NCBI GenBank assembly: GCA_037200525.1
Contig: JBBCGG010000001.1
Span: 4,580,501-4,644,500, forward strand
Direction: 5' to 3'
DNA length: 64,000 nt
Origin: Methylocella sp.
Lineage (GTDB): Bacteria; Pseudomonadota; Alphaproteobacteria; Rhizobiales; Beijerinckiaceae
The notes beneath the pieces are model-generated. The model did not search any database and was not told the DNA's origin. It saw only the letters and a list, made by a program, of their open reading frames with translations. Every line of letters begins with the position of its first letter. The stretch's first letter is position 1. The translations under genes were made by a program, and so were the position numbers. Below, piece by piece: positions 9,071 to 18,768 of this stretch.

Positions 9071-10789
9071 TCAGGGGATATTCTCGACAATCATCTCCCA
9101 CACGTCGTGACCTCTGCCATGCAGCATCGCCTTGGCGCTGTAGACCGCCATGCCGACGACAGCTTCAGGCGAGACGAAAGGCGAAGGCGGCGACACCAAC
9201 TGCATTGGCTCCACTTTCACATGAAGCAACGCCGGTCCGGGCTGTTCGAGCCAGGCCCGGACGGCTGCGTCGAGTTCGCCAGCCTTCGAAATGCTGTGGC
9301 CCCAGAGACCCATCGCTTTCGCGACGTCGCCGAAATTGGGATTCTTCAGATCCGTATAGACAGGCGACAATCCGGCGGCCTTCTGCTCGATTTCGACAAA
9401 CCCGAGCTTGCCATTGTCGTAGACGACAATCTTGATCGGCAGGTTCTCCTGCACCGCAGTCAATAGATCGCCCAGCAGCATCGCGAGCCCGCCATCGCCC
9501 GACAGAGAAATCACCTGCCGGCCGGGCTGGCACTTCTGCAGTCCGAGCGCCGATGGCATCCCGCCCGCCATCGTGCCATGGAGCAGGCTGGCGAAAGTCC
9601 GGCGTTTGCCGCCGGTGTCGATGTGGCGAACCATCCAAACCGTCGGCGTCCCGTCGTCTGCGGCGAACAGCGCGTCCTCGGCGGCATATTTGTTGATCAC
9701 CTTGGTCAAATAGGTGCCGGAAATGGCGGAGTCAGGAGCCGACGCGGTTTCAGCCTTCGCCGACGCTGCGTCCTTTTGAAAACGCTCCACATGGGCTGTT
9801 AGAAACGCGTTGTCCTCATGCTGTTCGAGGCGCGGCAGCAGAGCTTCCAAGGTCGTCTTGATATTGCCAACCGCCCCGACCGCCACCGGATGACGCCGGC
9901 CTAGATGCGTCGGGTCGATATCGATCTGTATGATTTTGGCCCTATTTGGATAGAACTGGCTCCAGGCGAAATCCGCCCCGAGCAGAAGCAGCACATCGCA
10001 GTCGAGGATGGCGTGGTAACCAGCGCCGCCGCCGATCATTCCGGTCATGCCGACATTATAGGGGTTGTCGTATTCGAGGAAATCCTTGCCGCGAGACGTG
10101 TGGGCCATTGGAGCCTTCAACCGCGCGGCGGTAGCCACCACCTCATCATGGGCGCCTTGGCAGCCTGCGCCCGCGTAGACGGTGATCGCCTTGCTCTCGT
10201 TGAGGATGGCGGCGATCTCATCAAGATCCTCGTCGCTCGGGCGAATGACCGCGCGCTTTGCATGGACGGCATACGGGGCTTCATCGTGAAACTCTGCGTT
10301 GGCGACATCCGCGGGCACAATGAGCACGGCCACGCCACGTTTGGTTAGCGCCGCCTGACAGGCGGCCACCGTCTTACGGCGAGCCTGCTCCGGCGTCAGG
10401 ATCATCTCGCAAAAGACGCTGCAGCCCTTGAAGACGTCATTGAAATCGATCTCCTGGATGGACTCGAACCCTAGATCGCGTCGCACGATCTGGGTCGCGA
10501 TCAGCAGGACCGGCGCCCGATTGCGATTGGCCTCATAGAGGCCGTTGATGAAATGCAGGCTGCCTGGGCCGCAACTACCTGCGCAGGCCGTGAGGCGCCC
10601 GGTCAGCGAAGCTTCGGCGGCCGCTGCGAAAGCGCCGGCCTCTTCATGCCGCATATGCACCCAATCGATGCCGCTGCTGTTGAGGGAGTGGGCAATCCTG
10701 TTCATTGTGTCGCCGACGATCCCGTAGCATGTCTTCACGCCGGCTGCTTGCAGCGTCTCGACCAGCACATCAGCCACTCTTTTACTCAT
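9071..10789 (-). CDS. thiamine diphosphate enzyme, pyruvate dehydrogenase (quinone)/pyruvate oxidase-like
   Basis: A 572-residue ThDP-dependent enzyme with the three classic domains: pyrimidine-binding (catalytic Glu in HMRHEEAGAF near residue 50), central FAD/nucleotide domain (about 190-335), and pyrophosphate-binding domain with the SGDGG motif near residue 420 followed about 27 residues later by the NGKLG segment. Length and pattern fit PoxB-like pyruvate:quinone oxidoreductase, which makes acetate and CO2 and passes electrons to quinone; acetolactate synthase-like or other ThDP enzymes are alternatives. The C-terminus lacks an obvious amphipathic lipid-binding helix as in E. coli PoxB. 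The ATG at 10789 has an AGG-type ribosome-binding site; the upstream frame extension has no homology. Confidence 0.83.
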   Translation of the reverse strand: MSKRVADVLVETLQAAGVKTCYGIVGDTMNRIAHSLNSSGIDWVHMRHEEAGAFAAAAEASLTGRLTACAGSCGPGSLHFINGLYEANRNRAPVLLIATQIVRRDLGFESIQEIDFNDVFKGCSVFCEMILTPEQARRKTVAACQAALTKRGVAVLIVPADVANAEFHDEAPYAVHAKRAVIRPSDEDLDEIAAILNESKAITVYAGAGCQGAHDEVVATAARLKAPMAHTSRGKDFLEYDNPYNVGMTGMIGGGAGYHAILDCDVLLLLGADFAWSQFYPNRAKIIQIDIDPTHLGRRHPVAVGAVGNIKTTLEALLPRLEQHEDNAFLTAHVERFQKDAASAKAETASAPDSAISGTYLTKVINKYAAEDALFAADDGTPTVWMVRHIDTGGKRRTFASLLHGTMAGGMPSALGLQKCQPGRQVISLSGDGGLAMLLGDLLTAVQENLPIKIVVYDNGKLGFVEIEQKAAGLSPVYTDLKNPNFGDVAKAMGLWGHSISKAGELDAAVRAWLEQPGPALLHVKVEPMQLVSPPSPFVSPEAVVGMAVYSAKAMLHGRGHDVWEMIVENIP

Positions 10790-11096
10790 TGAGAGAACCT
10801 CGCGTTTCGCTGGGCTATGTCCGAGAGCCGCCATACCGGCCTCCCATGTCGCGTCCGACCGCGCCTCTCCGCAAAGAGCAATCGGCCCCTGCGCTCGGCT
10901 GTCAAGTCGGGCAAAGCCCGCTCGCCGGATTCTGCGCTGAAGGCGCAGCTGGACAAATCCCCTCGATGGGGGGTCGCGCTGCTCGATTTGGGGGAACCGT
11001 AAGCGCCGCAGGATGATATCGCGGCAATCCGAACATGCGTTCGCAAAGCGACCTCCCGTCACGCCCGCCAGCACGGTGAGATGGTTTCACAGGCGC
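10790..11096. other. intergenic region upstream of the ThDP enzyme
   Basis: Three hundred and seven bases between the end of the frameshifted regulator gene and the ThDP enzyme, both minus strand. I see no credible gene. A TTGACA box lies on the minus strand at 10898-10903, which could be a -35 element for the ThDP enzyme, but the matching -10 is poor. No inverted repeat stands out. Confidence 0.4.
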
Positions 11097-14000
11097 TCAG
11101 ACAGTCGGGCGCGATCCGCTGCGGCGTTCGAATGTCAAGCGGAGCGCGTGGCCCTCCGGCAAGGTCTCGGCCAGACGATTTCTTAGGGCTGCGCCCAGGC
11201 GGACGTGCGTTCCCGCCCCACAGACGTCGCCCGCGGCCTCGTATACCATTGCGCCAGTCGCGTGGACCCGCCATTCGGCGAGCGGAGCTTGCACCCCCTC
11301 ACATGCAGCTAATGCCTTCAGGAGGTGGTCGATCGCCTCGGATGTTTTACTGCAGGATAAGGCGGCCCGCGCGCGCGCTTCCCACGCCAGAGCCTGCCAG
11401 GCGCGCTCGTTGGTTTGCATCGCCAAATCACAGAGGCGCTCCGCGCGCGCCCGCGCCGCCGCTTGATCGCCATCGGCGATAAGGAGATTGACCATCCCCC
11501 ACTCCAACACAAGGCGCCAATACCAATCGAGATGCACCGGTTGGCTTTCCATCTCGCCTTCGGCTCCGCGCAAATAATCCAGCGCCGCAGCATTGTTTCC
11601 AAGACCTACCTCGGCCAAGCCGCAAAAGATCAGCGAGATTCTGCGTTCGACAGGCAAGATGCGGATGGCTTCGGAGGCGTCGCCTTCGGACGGACCGCAA
11701 GCCTGCAGGACGCCTTCGAAATCCATGGCTTGGAAAAGCAAGACGCCGCGGTAGAGCCGGAGGGAATGAGCCGCGGAAGGTTCGCCGTTTCTTTCGAAGG
11801 CGGCGATGCCGGCGTCGAATTCCGTCAATGCTGCGCCAAATTCGCCCAGAGAGAGCAAAGACCAAGGCACGCCAAAGTGACGAATCCAGGCCGTTCGGGC
11901 CAGGTCGGCTTCGACAAGATTCTCAGGACTCTCGCTCAGCAGACGGTAGCTCTCCGCCACCAGATCGTGGGCCTCTTGGTACCGTGTCGAAATCATGCAT
12001 ATCATGCTGAAGTTGGCCTGCGCCCAGGCGACGGTGGGATGGTCGCCATGTTTCTTCAGCCGGATAAGCGCTTCCTCGCATCGGCGAGCGTCGGCCCGGT
12101 TCCAGCCAGATCCCCAGATGCGCCGCACATAGGCGGTGATCCGCGTGACATCCTGTTGTATCGGATCGGCTTGCTTCTCACAGAGGGCCAAAACCTGATC
12201 GAGAACTTGAAGGCTGCGAACGAGATCGTGCCAACCGAGCGCATAGGATAGGCCAACAAGCGCTCGGCACTGAGCGCTAACGTCGCCATGTTGGCTGGCC
12301 TTCTCCGCAAGCTGTTCATAGCTCTCTTGGGCCATGGGGTCATGGGCCGCGACCTGAATAGCGGCGCGCCGTTCCAGAAATTCAATTTCAGCGGGAATTC
12401 GGGCGCTGTCGGCAAGGTTTGCCGCCAGTTTGACGGCGAGGTCGAGAATTGCCAAGGCATCGTGGGGAGCAAATCGGCTGTTTGCGATGCGCAAGGCGGA
12501 ACGCAGGTAATCCAGCGCTTTTGACCAATCTCGCGCGGAGGCAAAATGTTGCGCGAAGCGAATGGCCTGATCATTGCGCTGATCTGGCGGATAAATCTCC
12601 TCGAGCCGCTCGCCAATCGCGCGATGCAGGCGCGCCCGACGCACCTGGCCAATCCCCTCGTATAGAACTTGTCGGAAAACCACGTGAGTGAAAGCGTAGG
12701 TGCGAACGAGTTCGTTGTTCGGAAGAGTGAGTAGTTCGCCTCGCCGAACCGTGAATGCGGTGAAACCCTCGCAGATCGCTTCGAAAGATTGCTCGTCCAT
12801 CTTGGCGGCGGGCGCTGCCGTTGCGGGATCGAAGTGGTTTCCGGCCACGCTTGCAGCTTCAAGCACTCGTCGCTGCTCGCCGGTCATCTTTTCGATTTTT
12901 GCCTCGATGAGGCGCCCAAGAGTCGGGGGCGTTTCGAACGCCGACTTGTCAAGGGGAGTAAGGGTACGCCAACCATGCGCCGTACGCGCGATGACTCCGC
13001 GCTCAAGCAAATAATCCAAGGTAACCCGCATGAACAACGGATTGCCGCCGGTGCGCTCCTTGATAAACTGTGTGAACTCCAAAGGGATGGGTTCGCCGTC
13101 CGCACCGCCCATTAGCACGTCGGCTATTGCGGGCGTCGATAGAGGAGCAAGTTCGAACTCGCTGCAGTATTTGCGCAACGCAAGATCATGCGCCATCTGA
13201 CTCAGAGGGTGGCGAGCAGTCTTCAAGTCCTCCGGCCGATAGGTGGCGATCAGCATGATTTTTGCAGACGAACGACGACGGCATAGCGCTGACAGGAAAT
13301 CGATGGTCGCAAAATCGGCCCAGTGAAGATCTTCAAGCACCAGCAGCAACGGGCGCTCCGTCGCCAAGGTCTCGAAGAGGCTGCAGGCCTCGCGCACCAT
13401 CCGGCTTCGGGCGCCTGGAACGATTTGCTGCCGCAACGCTGTCCGCTGTGCAATCGAGATTTGGGCCGGCATCTGGATTGCCCAGGAGGGCGCCAAAGCG
13501 ACCAGAGTCCCGAATGATCCCGGCGCCGGCGGCGCCTTTGCACAAACCGCCAAGCGCCTCAAGTATCGGATAGTAGGGTTCGGCCCCCGCGAAGCCCTCG
13601 ATGCAGTGGCCCTGAGCCACGACAAGATCGGGCTGCCTGCGCGCTTCTGCAAGAAATTGCTGGACCAGGGTCGTTTTGCCGATCCCCGGTTCGCCGCTGA
13701 TGAACGCCGCCTGGGGTTCGCCTGACGCCGCCCGTTGAAGCAACGCCAGAAGCTGCCGCAGAGGCTCGGCGCGCCCGGCGAACACGCCAAGCTCGACGAC
13801 GGCTTCGCGCTTATTCGCCAGCGAAGCGAAACCATTGATCGGGCCGATGAAGCGATAGCCTCGACCCCGCTGGGTCTCGATAAAGCGGGGGCTGGCGCTC
13901 TTGTCGCCGAGCGCGCTCCGGATGGCGAGAATATGGCTTTTCAGGACCTCCGGCTGAACGTGCACGTCATGCCATAGGGCTCCAAGAAGTTCTCCGTGGG

Positions 14001-14154
14001 TCACCAGCCGGCCGGGATTTTCAACCAAGTAGCGAAGAACGTCGAAGGTCTTTGGCGTCAGGTTGAGGCGCTCTTCCACACCGGTCGCGGTAGTCCGCCA
14101 CAAGCACAGATTAATGGGGTCGATCCGAAACGACGTTTCCATCATAGCGGTCAT
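11097..14154 (-). pseudogene. winged-helix/AAA ATPase/TPR transcriptional regulator, frameshifted
   Basis: Two overlapping frames together encode one regulator of about 1018 residues. The first (from ATG 14154) has an OmpR-type winged helix at residues about 5-105 (LNLTPKTFDVLRYLVENPGR and RFIETQRGRGYRFIG), then an ATPase domain with the Walker A ISGEPGIGKTT. The second frame carries the Walker B (LLLVLEDLHWAD), the rest of the ATPase and a long TPR-like helical C-terminus ending at 11097. Homology moves from one frame to the other near 13511. Removing one G from the GGG run at 13509-13511 (minus-strand sense) joins ...AGIIR with TLVALAPSWAIQMP and restores one continuous protein. This may be a true mutation or a base-calling error. 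The family couples ATP-dependent signal sensing to DNA binding. Confidence 0.82.
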
Positions 14155-14188
14155 AGGATGAGCTTCCTTTTGGCGCGGCTTGCGGACA

Positions 14189-15889
14189 TCATAGCAACCC
14201 CAGCGACTTAGCTTGAGATACAGCCTCCATGCGAGTGCCGACGCCCAGCTTTAAAAAGACGCGCTTGACGTGCGATTTCACGGTTTCAGGCGAGATCTTA
14301 AGGCTCTGGGCGATCCGCTTGTTAGACAAGCCCCGGCTGATCATTGCAAGGATGTCGCCCTCCCGTGTCGTCAATACGTCGCTGATGCGGCGGCCGGGTT
14401 CAGCGGAAAGGCGCTTCGCGCAGCGAGCGTCCCACCGCGAAAGGAGGCTTCCAAGAAAAGGTAGCATCTCGCGATCCGTCGAACCGGGCGTTTCGGCATA
14501 GTTATAGGCCCGCCCTAGAAGCGCGCCCAATCCCGCGCCGCCTTCCAGAAAGACCTGATAGAGGCCTGCCACCGCTCCTGATTTGATCATGTGGAAAAAC
14601 AGCGCGTCCGCTTCCTCGGATTCGCCGATAACCGCGAGCATCTCCGCCAGTTCCACCGCCAGTTGGCACGCGACATACAGATTCTTTTTTTCGACGGCGT
14701 GGTGATAAAGCAGCCGCAACGTCGTCACCGCCTCGCTCGAGGGAGCCTCGGCCCAGCATACCCGCCAGCGGGCGAGCATGCGATATCGCATTACTTCAGA
14801 GCCAGAATGCCCGGATCGTGGACGATGCGTCTCGACATAACCATCAAGGCATTCAACGCTGAGGCGAGCTTCCCTCATCCGGCCCAATTGCAGCAGTAAC
14901 AAAATGCGTTCGGCCGCGCATGCGGCAACGAGCCTTGGCCACTCGCGGCGCTCCCCCAAAGCCTCGGCTTCGCGAAGCAACAACGCTACGAAGTCATATT
15001 GCATCCTGTGCCTGGCGATTCGCGTAAGGACTAGGTACGCGCGCAGGGCGCATTCAATCGAGCCCTCCGCATTGATCGCTGGAAGCCGATCGCGGATGAT
15101 TATTTCGGCTTCGTCCAGACAGCCTTCTTCGTAAAGCACCTGGGCTATTAGACACGCGGGAAGCGCCGCGATGCCCCCGGCGGCCGGGAGCGCAGTTTCA
15201 GCAATATATAAGGCATCCGACGCCAGTCGCTTCGCGGTAGCAAAGTGCAGGTGGTCGAGCGCCATTGCCGCCTCGATCGATAGATCGAGCACCGCTGATA
15301 TCGTCCCGGACTTCGGCGAGCGAGCGCCGGGTCGACGCCGCGGTAACGAATAGAAAGAGTCGAACTTGCCGAGTTGCCAAAAACCGAAGCGACAGAGAGT
15401 TGCGGCATGGTGATCTTGAGCCCCTCCTCTACCTCTCAGATAGGACGCCGCCATCGCTAGAGCCGCAAGACCGTCATCCTGAAAGGCGAGGCCGGCCGCC
15501 CGAAGCAACTCTATCGCCGGGCGAAACCGTTTGGAGACCGCGGGAGACGCGTCGCCAAGTTGTAGCTCGATCCAGTCGATCGAGCCAAAGGCCTCGTTGA
15601 TCTGCAACGCCAATATCATGCGCCAGGCTCGCACTAAGCCTCGCTTGATTTGCGGTAGCGAGGCGCCAGTATGATTCCGCGGCGTTTTGCGGCGCCAAAG
15701 GAAGTCGAGCGTTGGTTCTCTGCAGCCGCATTCCTGCTGCAAGGAGAGGCCGGGGTCCGCGTCTTCATTGAGAGCGCCGCGCGGCGCGGGGAATGGCGTT
15801 GACGTCTTAAATGGCGTGAGGGTTGGTTGCGAACCCCGAACGCGGGACGCGTCTTCGCCTTGATGCTCTGGAATGCTCCCCTCCGCCAT
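14189..15889 (-). CDS. LuxR-type transcriptional regulator with helical sensory region
   Basis: Up to 566 residues. The C-terminus is a clear LuxR/GerE helix-turn-helix: VLTTREGDILAMISRGLSNK, then RIAQSLKISPETVKSHVKRV. The bulk (about residues 85-480) is an alpha-helical, TPR-like domain of the MalT type, but no N-terminal ATPase is present, so it is shorter than MalT/LAL regulators. The first about 80 residues look unrelated to the family; an internal ATG at 15619 (MILALQ) is a reasonable alternative start. It is adjacent to, and same-strand with, the winged-helix ATPase regulator (34 bases), suggesting that both act on the local ThDP enzyme or the efflux operon. The ligand is unknown. Confidence 0.75.
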   Translation of the reverse strand: MAEGSIPEHQGEDASRVRGSQPTLTPFKTSTPFPAPRGALNEDADPGLSLQQECGCREPTLDFLWRRKTPRNHTGASLPQIKRGLVRAWRMILALQINEAFGSIDWIELQLGDASPAVSKRFRPAIELLRAAGLAFQDDGLAALAMAASYLRGRGGAQDHHAATLCRFGFWQLGKFDSFYSLPRRRPGARSPKSGTISAVLDLSIEAAMALDHLHFATAKRLASDALYIAETALPAAGGIAALPACLIAQVLYEEGCLDEAEIIIRDRLPAINAEGSIECALRAYLVLTRIARHRMQYDFVALLLREAEALGERREWPRLVAACAAERILLLLQLGRMREARLSVECLDGYVETHRPRSGHSGSEVMRYRMLARWRVCWAEAPSSEAVTTLRLLYHHAVEKKNLYVACQLAVELAEMLAVIGESEEADALFFHMIKSGAVAGLYQVFLEGGAGLGALLGRAYNYAETPGSTDREMLPFLGSLLSRWDARCAKRLSAEPGRRISDVLTTREGDILAMISRGLSNKRIAQSLKISPETVKSHVKRVFLKLGVGTRMEAVSQAKSLGLL

Positions 15890-16340
15890 GAAACGATCCC
15901 GCTCTAGTACTTTGGCGAGACCCCGGTCAGCCGAACGCTGCGATAGGGGAAGTGATCGCCGTCAGACGCTAGACTCAAAATCTTCGTCAGTCGTGATTTT
16001 CAGGTATTATTTGAGTAAAGTTTTGGTATTTCTCGGTGTTTGATCGGTCTTGACCCTCTAGCGACCCAGCGCCATCGGATCGAGGTAGCGAAGGAACTCA
16101 GCATCTCGCCGAGCGAGGCTGCTGTAGACGCGTCCGCCCAATCTAGTTTGCCAGAGGGATGCAATCGGCATTCCCCCAATTCCCACGTTCATTCCCCTGG
16201 AAAGGGGATTGGTAGTGAACTCGGGTGAGGCGCAAGATTCAGGATGGATGTATTCTGTCGACGGGATCGTCTGAGCGACGTTGCGCCTGTTAATTCGGTG
16301 ATGATGTCTCCGGCGCGCTCTCAGCGCGACAGACGTCTGC
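15890..16340. other. intergenic region between LuxR regulator and IS3 element
   Basis: About 450 bases without a credible gene. It should hold the promoter of the minus-strand LuxR regulator (AT-richer stretch around 15990-16045). A small perfect inverted repeat, TCCCCT-GGAA-AGGGGA, lies at 16193-16208. No TauE N-terminal coding sequence is recognisable here, although the C-terminal half of such a gene lies directly beyond the IS. Confidence 0.4.
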
Positions 16341-16407
16341 TGGTCTGCCCCCTGAAAAGTGATCCTCCGTGAAGTATGGGCTTATGAGCCTGATGGAGGA
16401 CTGCGCA

Positions 16408-16686
16408 ATGCCGAGGAAAAGACAGAAGGCGGAAGAGATCGTCGCGAAGCTACGGCAAGTCGAAGTGCTTAGCGCGCAAGGGCGACCGGTCGCGGAGGCG
16501 ATCCGCTCGATAGGGGTGACGGAAGTTACATACTATCGATGGCGGTCGGAATACGGCGGCCTGAAGGGCGATCAGGTGAAGCGGCTGAAGGAGCTGGAGG
16601 CGGAGAATACGCGGCTCCGTCGAGCGGTGTCCGATTTGACGCTTGAGAAGCTGATCCTGAAAGAGGCTGCCTCGGGAAACTTCTGA
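16408..16686 (+). CDS. IS3 transposase OrfA (helix-turn-helix)
   Basis: A 92-residue protein starting MPRKRQKAEEIVAKLR, with an N-terminal helix-turn-helix (PVAEAIRSIGVTEVTYYRWR) and a leucine-zipper-like C-terminus (KRLKELEAENTRLRRAVSDL). This is the OrfA of IS3/IS407 elements, which binds the IS ends. The ATG at 16408 is chosen because it gives the standard MPRKR-type start; the frame is open a little further upstream. It ends at a TGA where the OrfB frame (-1) is already open, the usual programmed frameshift arrangement. Confidence 0.9.
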   Translation: MPRKRQKAEEIVAKLRQVEVLSAQGRPVAEAIRSIGVTEVTYYRWRSEYGGLKGDQVKRLKELEAENTRLRRAVSDLTLEKLILKEAASGNF

Positions 16687-17576
16687 GCTCCGCGCGTCGT
16701 CGCGCCTGCGTGGAGCATGTGATCGCCGAACATGGCGTTTCCGAGCGGTTCGCTTGCCGGGTTCTCGGTCAGCATCGCTCCACGCAGCGCAAGGTTCCGA
16801 CCAAGCCCGATGACGAAGCGGCATTGATCGCCGACATCACGGCGCTCGCCATCCAGTACGGCCGCTATGGCTACCGCCGCATCACGGCGATGTTGTGGGA
16901 GCGAGGCTGGAAGGTCAACGTCAAACGGGTCGAGCGGATCTGGCGACGCGAGGGGCTGAAAGTTCCGGCCAGACAACCCAAGCGCGGGCGTCTCTGGCTC
17001 AATGACGGCTCGTGCGTCCGGCTGCGCCCGCAATGCCCCAACCACGTCTGGTCCTATGACTTCGTCGAGGACCGCACTCATGATGGCAGGAAATATCGCA
17101 TGCTGAATATCATCGACGAATTTACCCGCGAATGCATCGCGATCAGGATTAACCGGAAGCTGAAGGCAGCGGACGTCATCGACGTTCTCTCGGACCTCTT
17201 CATCTTGCGAGGGGTTCCGATCCACATTCGTTCCGACAACGGCCCGGAGTTCATCGCCAAGGCGTTGCGTGACTGGATTGCCGCCGTCGGCGCGAAGACC
17301 GCCTACATCATGCCGGGCAGTCCCTGGGAGAACGGCTATTGCGAGAGCTTCAACTCGAAGCTGCGCGACGAGCTTTTGAATGGTGAAATCTTCTACACTC
17401 TCAAGGAGGCGAAGGTCGTCATTGAGCGATGGCGACGCCACTACAACACCGTGCGCCCGCACTCATCGCTGGGCTACAAGCCGCCAGCCCCGGAGACCCT
17501 GCAATGGCCGGCTTCGCAATCCGGACCAGCTTCGCCCGCCACGCCAGCAATAGCGCCAGGGCCGACAATGCACTAA
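16680..17576 (+). CDS. IS3 transposase OrfB (DDE integrase domain), expressed by -1 frameshift
   Basis: The OrfB frame is open before its first ATG (16710) and overlaps the OrfA end, reading LLSSARRRACVEHV, as in OrfAB fusion transposases of the IS407 group. It contains an HTH_21-like segment (YGYRRITAMLWERGW) and the rve integrase core with DDE residues in HVWSYDFVEDRT, IRSDNGPEF and WENGYCESFNSKLRDE. The protein looks full length (about 290 residues in the OrfB part), so the element may still be active. It is made as a fusion with OrfA by ribosomal slippage; the coordinates given start at the overlap. Confidence 0.88.
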   Translation, partial: LLSSARRRACVEHVIAEHGVSERFACRVLGQHRSTQRKVPTKPDDEAALIADITALAIQYGRYGYRRITAMLWERGWKVNVKRVERIWRREGLKVPARQPKRGRLWLNDGSCVRLRPQCPNHVWSYDFVEDRTHDGRKYRMLNIIDEFTRECIAIRINRKLKAADVIDVLSDLFILRGVPIHIRSDNGPEFIAKALRDWIAAVGAKTAYIMPGSPWENGYCESFNSKLRDELLNGEIFYTLKEAKVVIERWRRHYNTVRPHSSLGYKPPAPETLQWPASQSGPASPATPAIAPGPTMH

Positions 17577-17612
17577 CATTCAAACTGGATCACCCCATGG
17601 GGGCAGGCCACG

Positions 17613-18143
17613 ATCTCGGCGCAACAGATGCTCTCGCGTCGGCGCGAAACGGCTGACGCCGGCGCGCCGAACATGCGGGGTTGGGCGACGATGTTGCGCC
17701 TGCATTCAAGCTTCCCTGATTCTGAAATTGGACGAAACGTACCGTACAACGTCGGGCGCCTACCGCTCGGCTTGTTGCTGATGTATGGGGCGGGCTTGAT
17801 TTCCGCTCTTCTCGGCATTGGCAGCGGGGTGCTCAAAATCCCTGCGATGGACACGGCCTTGCGGCTTCCGATCAAGGTCTCGTCCGCGACCTCCAACTTC
17901 ATGATCGGGGCGACAGCCGCCGCTAGCGCCAGAGCCTACTTCGTGCGAGGCGATATCGACGCAGGCGTTGCCGGCCCAGTCGCGCTCGGCTCGGTCGCCG
18001 GGGCGCTTATGGGCGCGCGCCTCCTGTTGGCGATACCGGCCGCCAAGCTGCGCATCTTCTTCGCCCTCGTGCTCGCGTTGTTGGCCCTGCAAATGCTGAT
18101 GACTGCTTGTGGCGTCCACACTATCCCAAGAGATGGTGCGTGA
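17613..18143 (+). pseudogene. C-terminal half of a TauE/SafE-family exporter, truncated by the IS3 element
   Basis: From the IS border the frame reads ISAQQMLSRRRE and then the C-terminal half of a TauE/SafE permease: LLLMYGAGLISALLGIGSGV, then ATSNFMIGATAAAS and further helices to the end. The family's N-terminal three or four helices are absent, and they are not found on the other side of the IS. I infer that the IS inserted in the gene and that the 5' part was then lost. An internal ATG (17628) could start a half protein, but a functional transporter is unlikely. The 3' end overlaps the DUF1634 gene by GTGA, a standard pairing for this TauE subgroup. Confidence 0.8.
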
Positions 18144-18448
18144 GCGAACGAGCCGGAAATCACTCAGGACGCGAACGGGCGATCGCCGGCCTGCTCTGGT
18201 ACGGCACTTGGGTCGCTTCAGCCGTCATCTTCCTAGGAATAGCGCTCAACCTAGAGCGCATACCCTTTCTTTTTGGTCTGAGCGGCTCAGCCGTGATCAA
18301 AGCGGGCATCGCCCTGTTTATTCTCCTTCCCGTCGCGCGCGTCGCATTGATGTTGCTGATTTTCCTGCGCGAGCGGGATTACGCATTCACGACGATTTCG
18401 GCCCTGGTCCTGACGATCATCGCGGCCGGATTTCTGCTGGGGCTGTAA
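18140..18448 (+). CDS. DUF1634 family membrane protein
   Basis: A 102-residue protein starting at a GTG that overlaps the TauE stop (GTGA). It has three hydrophobic helices (about residues 16-36, 48-71 and 79-101) with the sequences LWYGTWVASAVIFLGIALN and IALFILLPVARVALMLLIF, matching DUF1634. This family is commonly encoded immediately after TauE/SafE-type exporters and is thought to be an accessory subunit. With its partner gene truncated, it is probably orphaned; its expression would depend on readthrough from the IS. Confidence 0.75.
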   Translation: MSERAGNHSGRERAIAGLLWYGTWVASAVIFLGIALNLERIPFLFGLSGSAVIKAGIALFILLPVARVALMLLIFLRERDYAFTTISALVLTIIAAGFLLGL

Positions 18449-18768
18449 CCAATCTCGGCAAGGAGCTAAGAGGCCACAGGCCGATGGCCGATTATTCTCT
18501 AACGCTTGATCGACACAATAGGGCAATTGATCATCAATATTTCGGCAGGGACCACCTTCGCCTTAAGCGCTGTGTCGAGGCTGTGCACCGAGGCCCACGC
18601 CGCGCTATCGTAGACAACCCGCAGCCACAGCGGCGAGTAGCCTTCATCGCCTGGCATCGTGGCCACGACGTTATGTGTCTGCCTGGAATTCGGCTCAGTT
18701 TGGAACTCTGTCCCGCCGTTTGGATCCCCAGGATTGACGGTGAAACCGTCGTAAATCGGCGACACTAG

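Larger units (their letters stand above)
16341..17610 (+). mobile_element. IS3-family insertion sequence (IS407-like)
   Basis: A 1270-base element with the two-ORF, frameshifting layout of IS3. Imperfect terminal inverted repeats: left TGGTCTGCCCCCTGAAAAGT from 16341, right (reverse complement from 17610) TGGCCTGCCCCCATGGGGTG, both then continuing GATCC. Ends are TG...CA. The bases outside (CTGC left, CGAT right) do not match, so no target-site duplication is visible; this fits a deletion or recombination next to the element. Its right end abuts the truncated TauE gene. Confidence 0.88.

Noticed and set aside
10790-11074. Ninety-five extra N-terminal codons on the ThDP enzyme
   Set aside because: They have no homology and precede the conserved MSKRVADVL start with its own ribosome-binding site.
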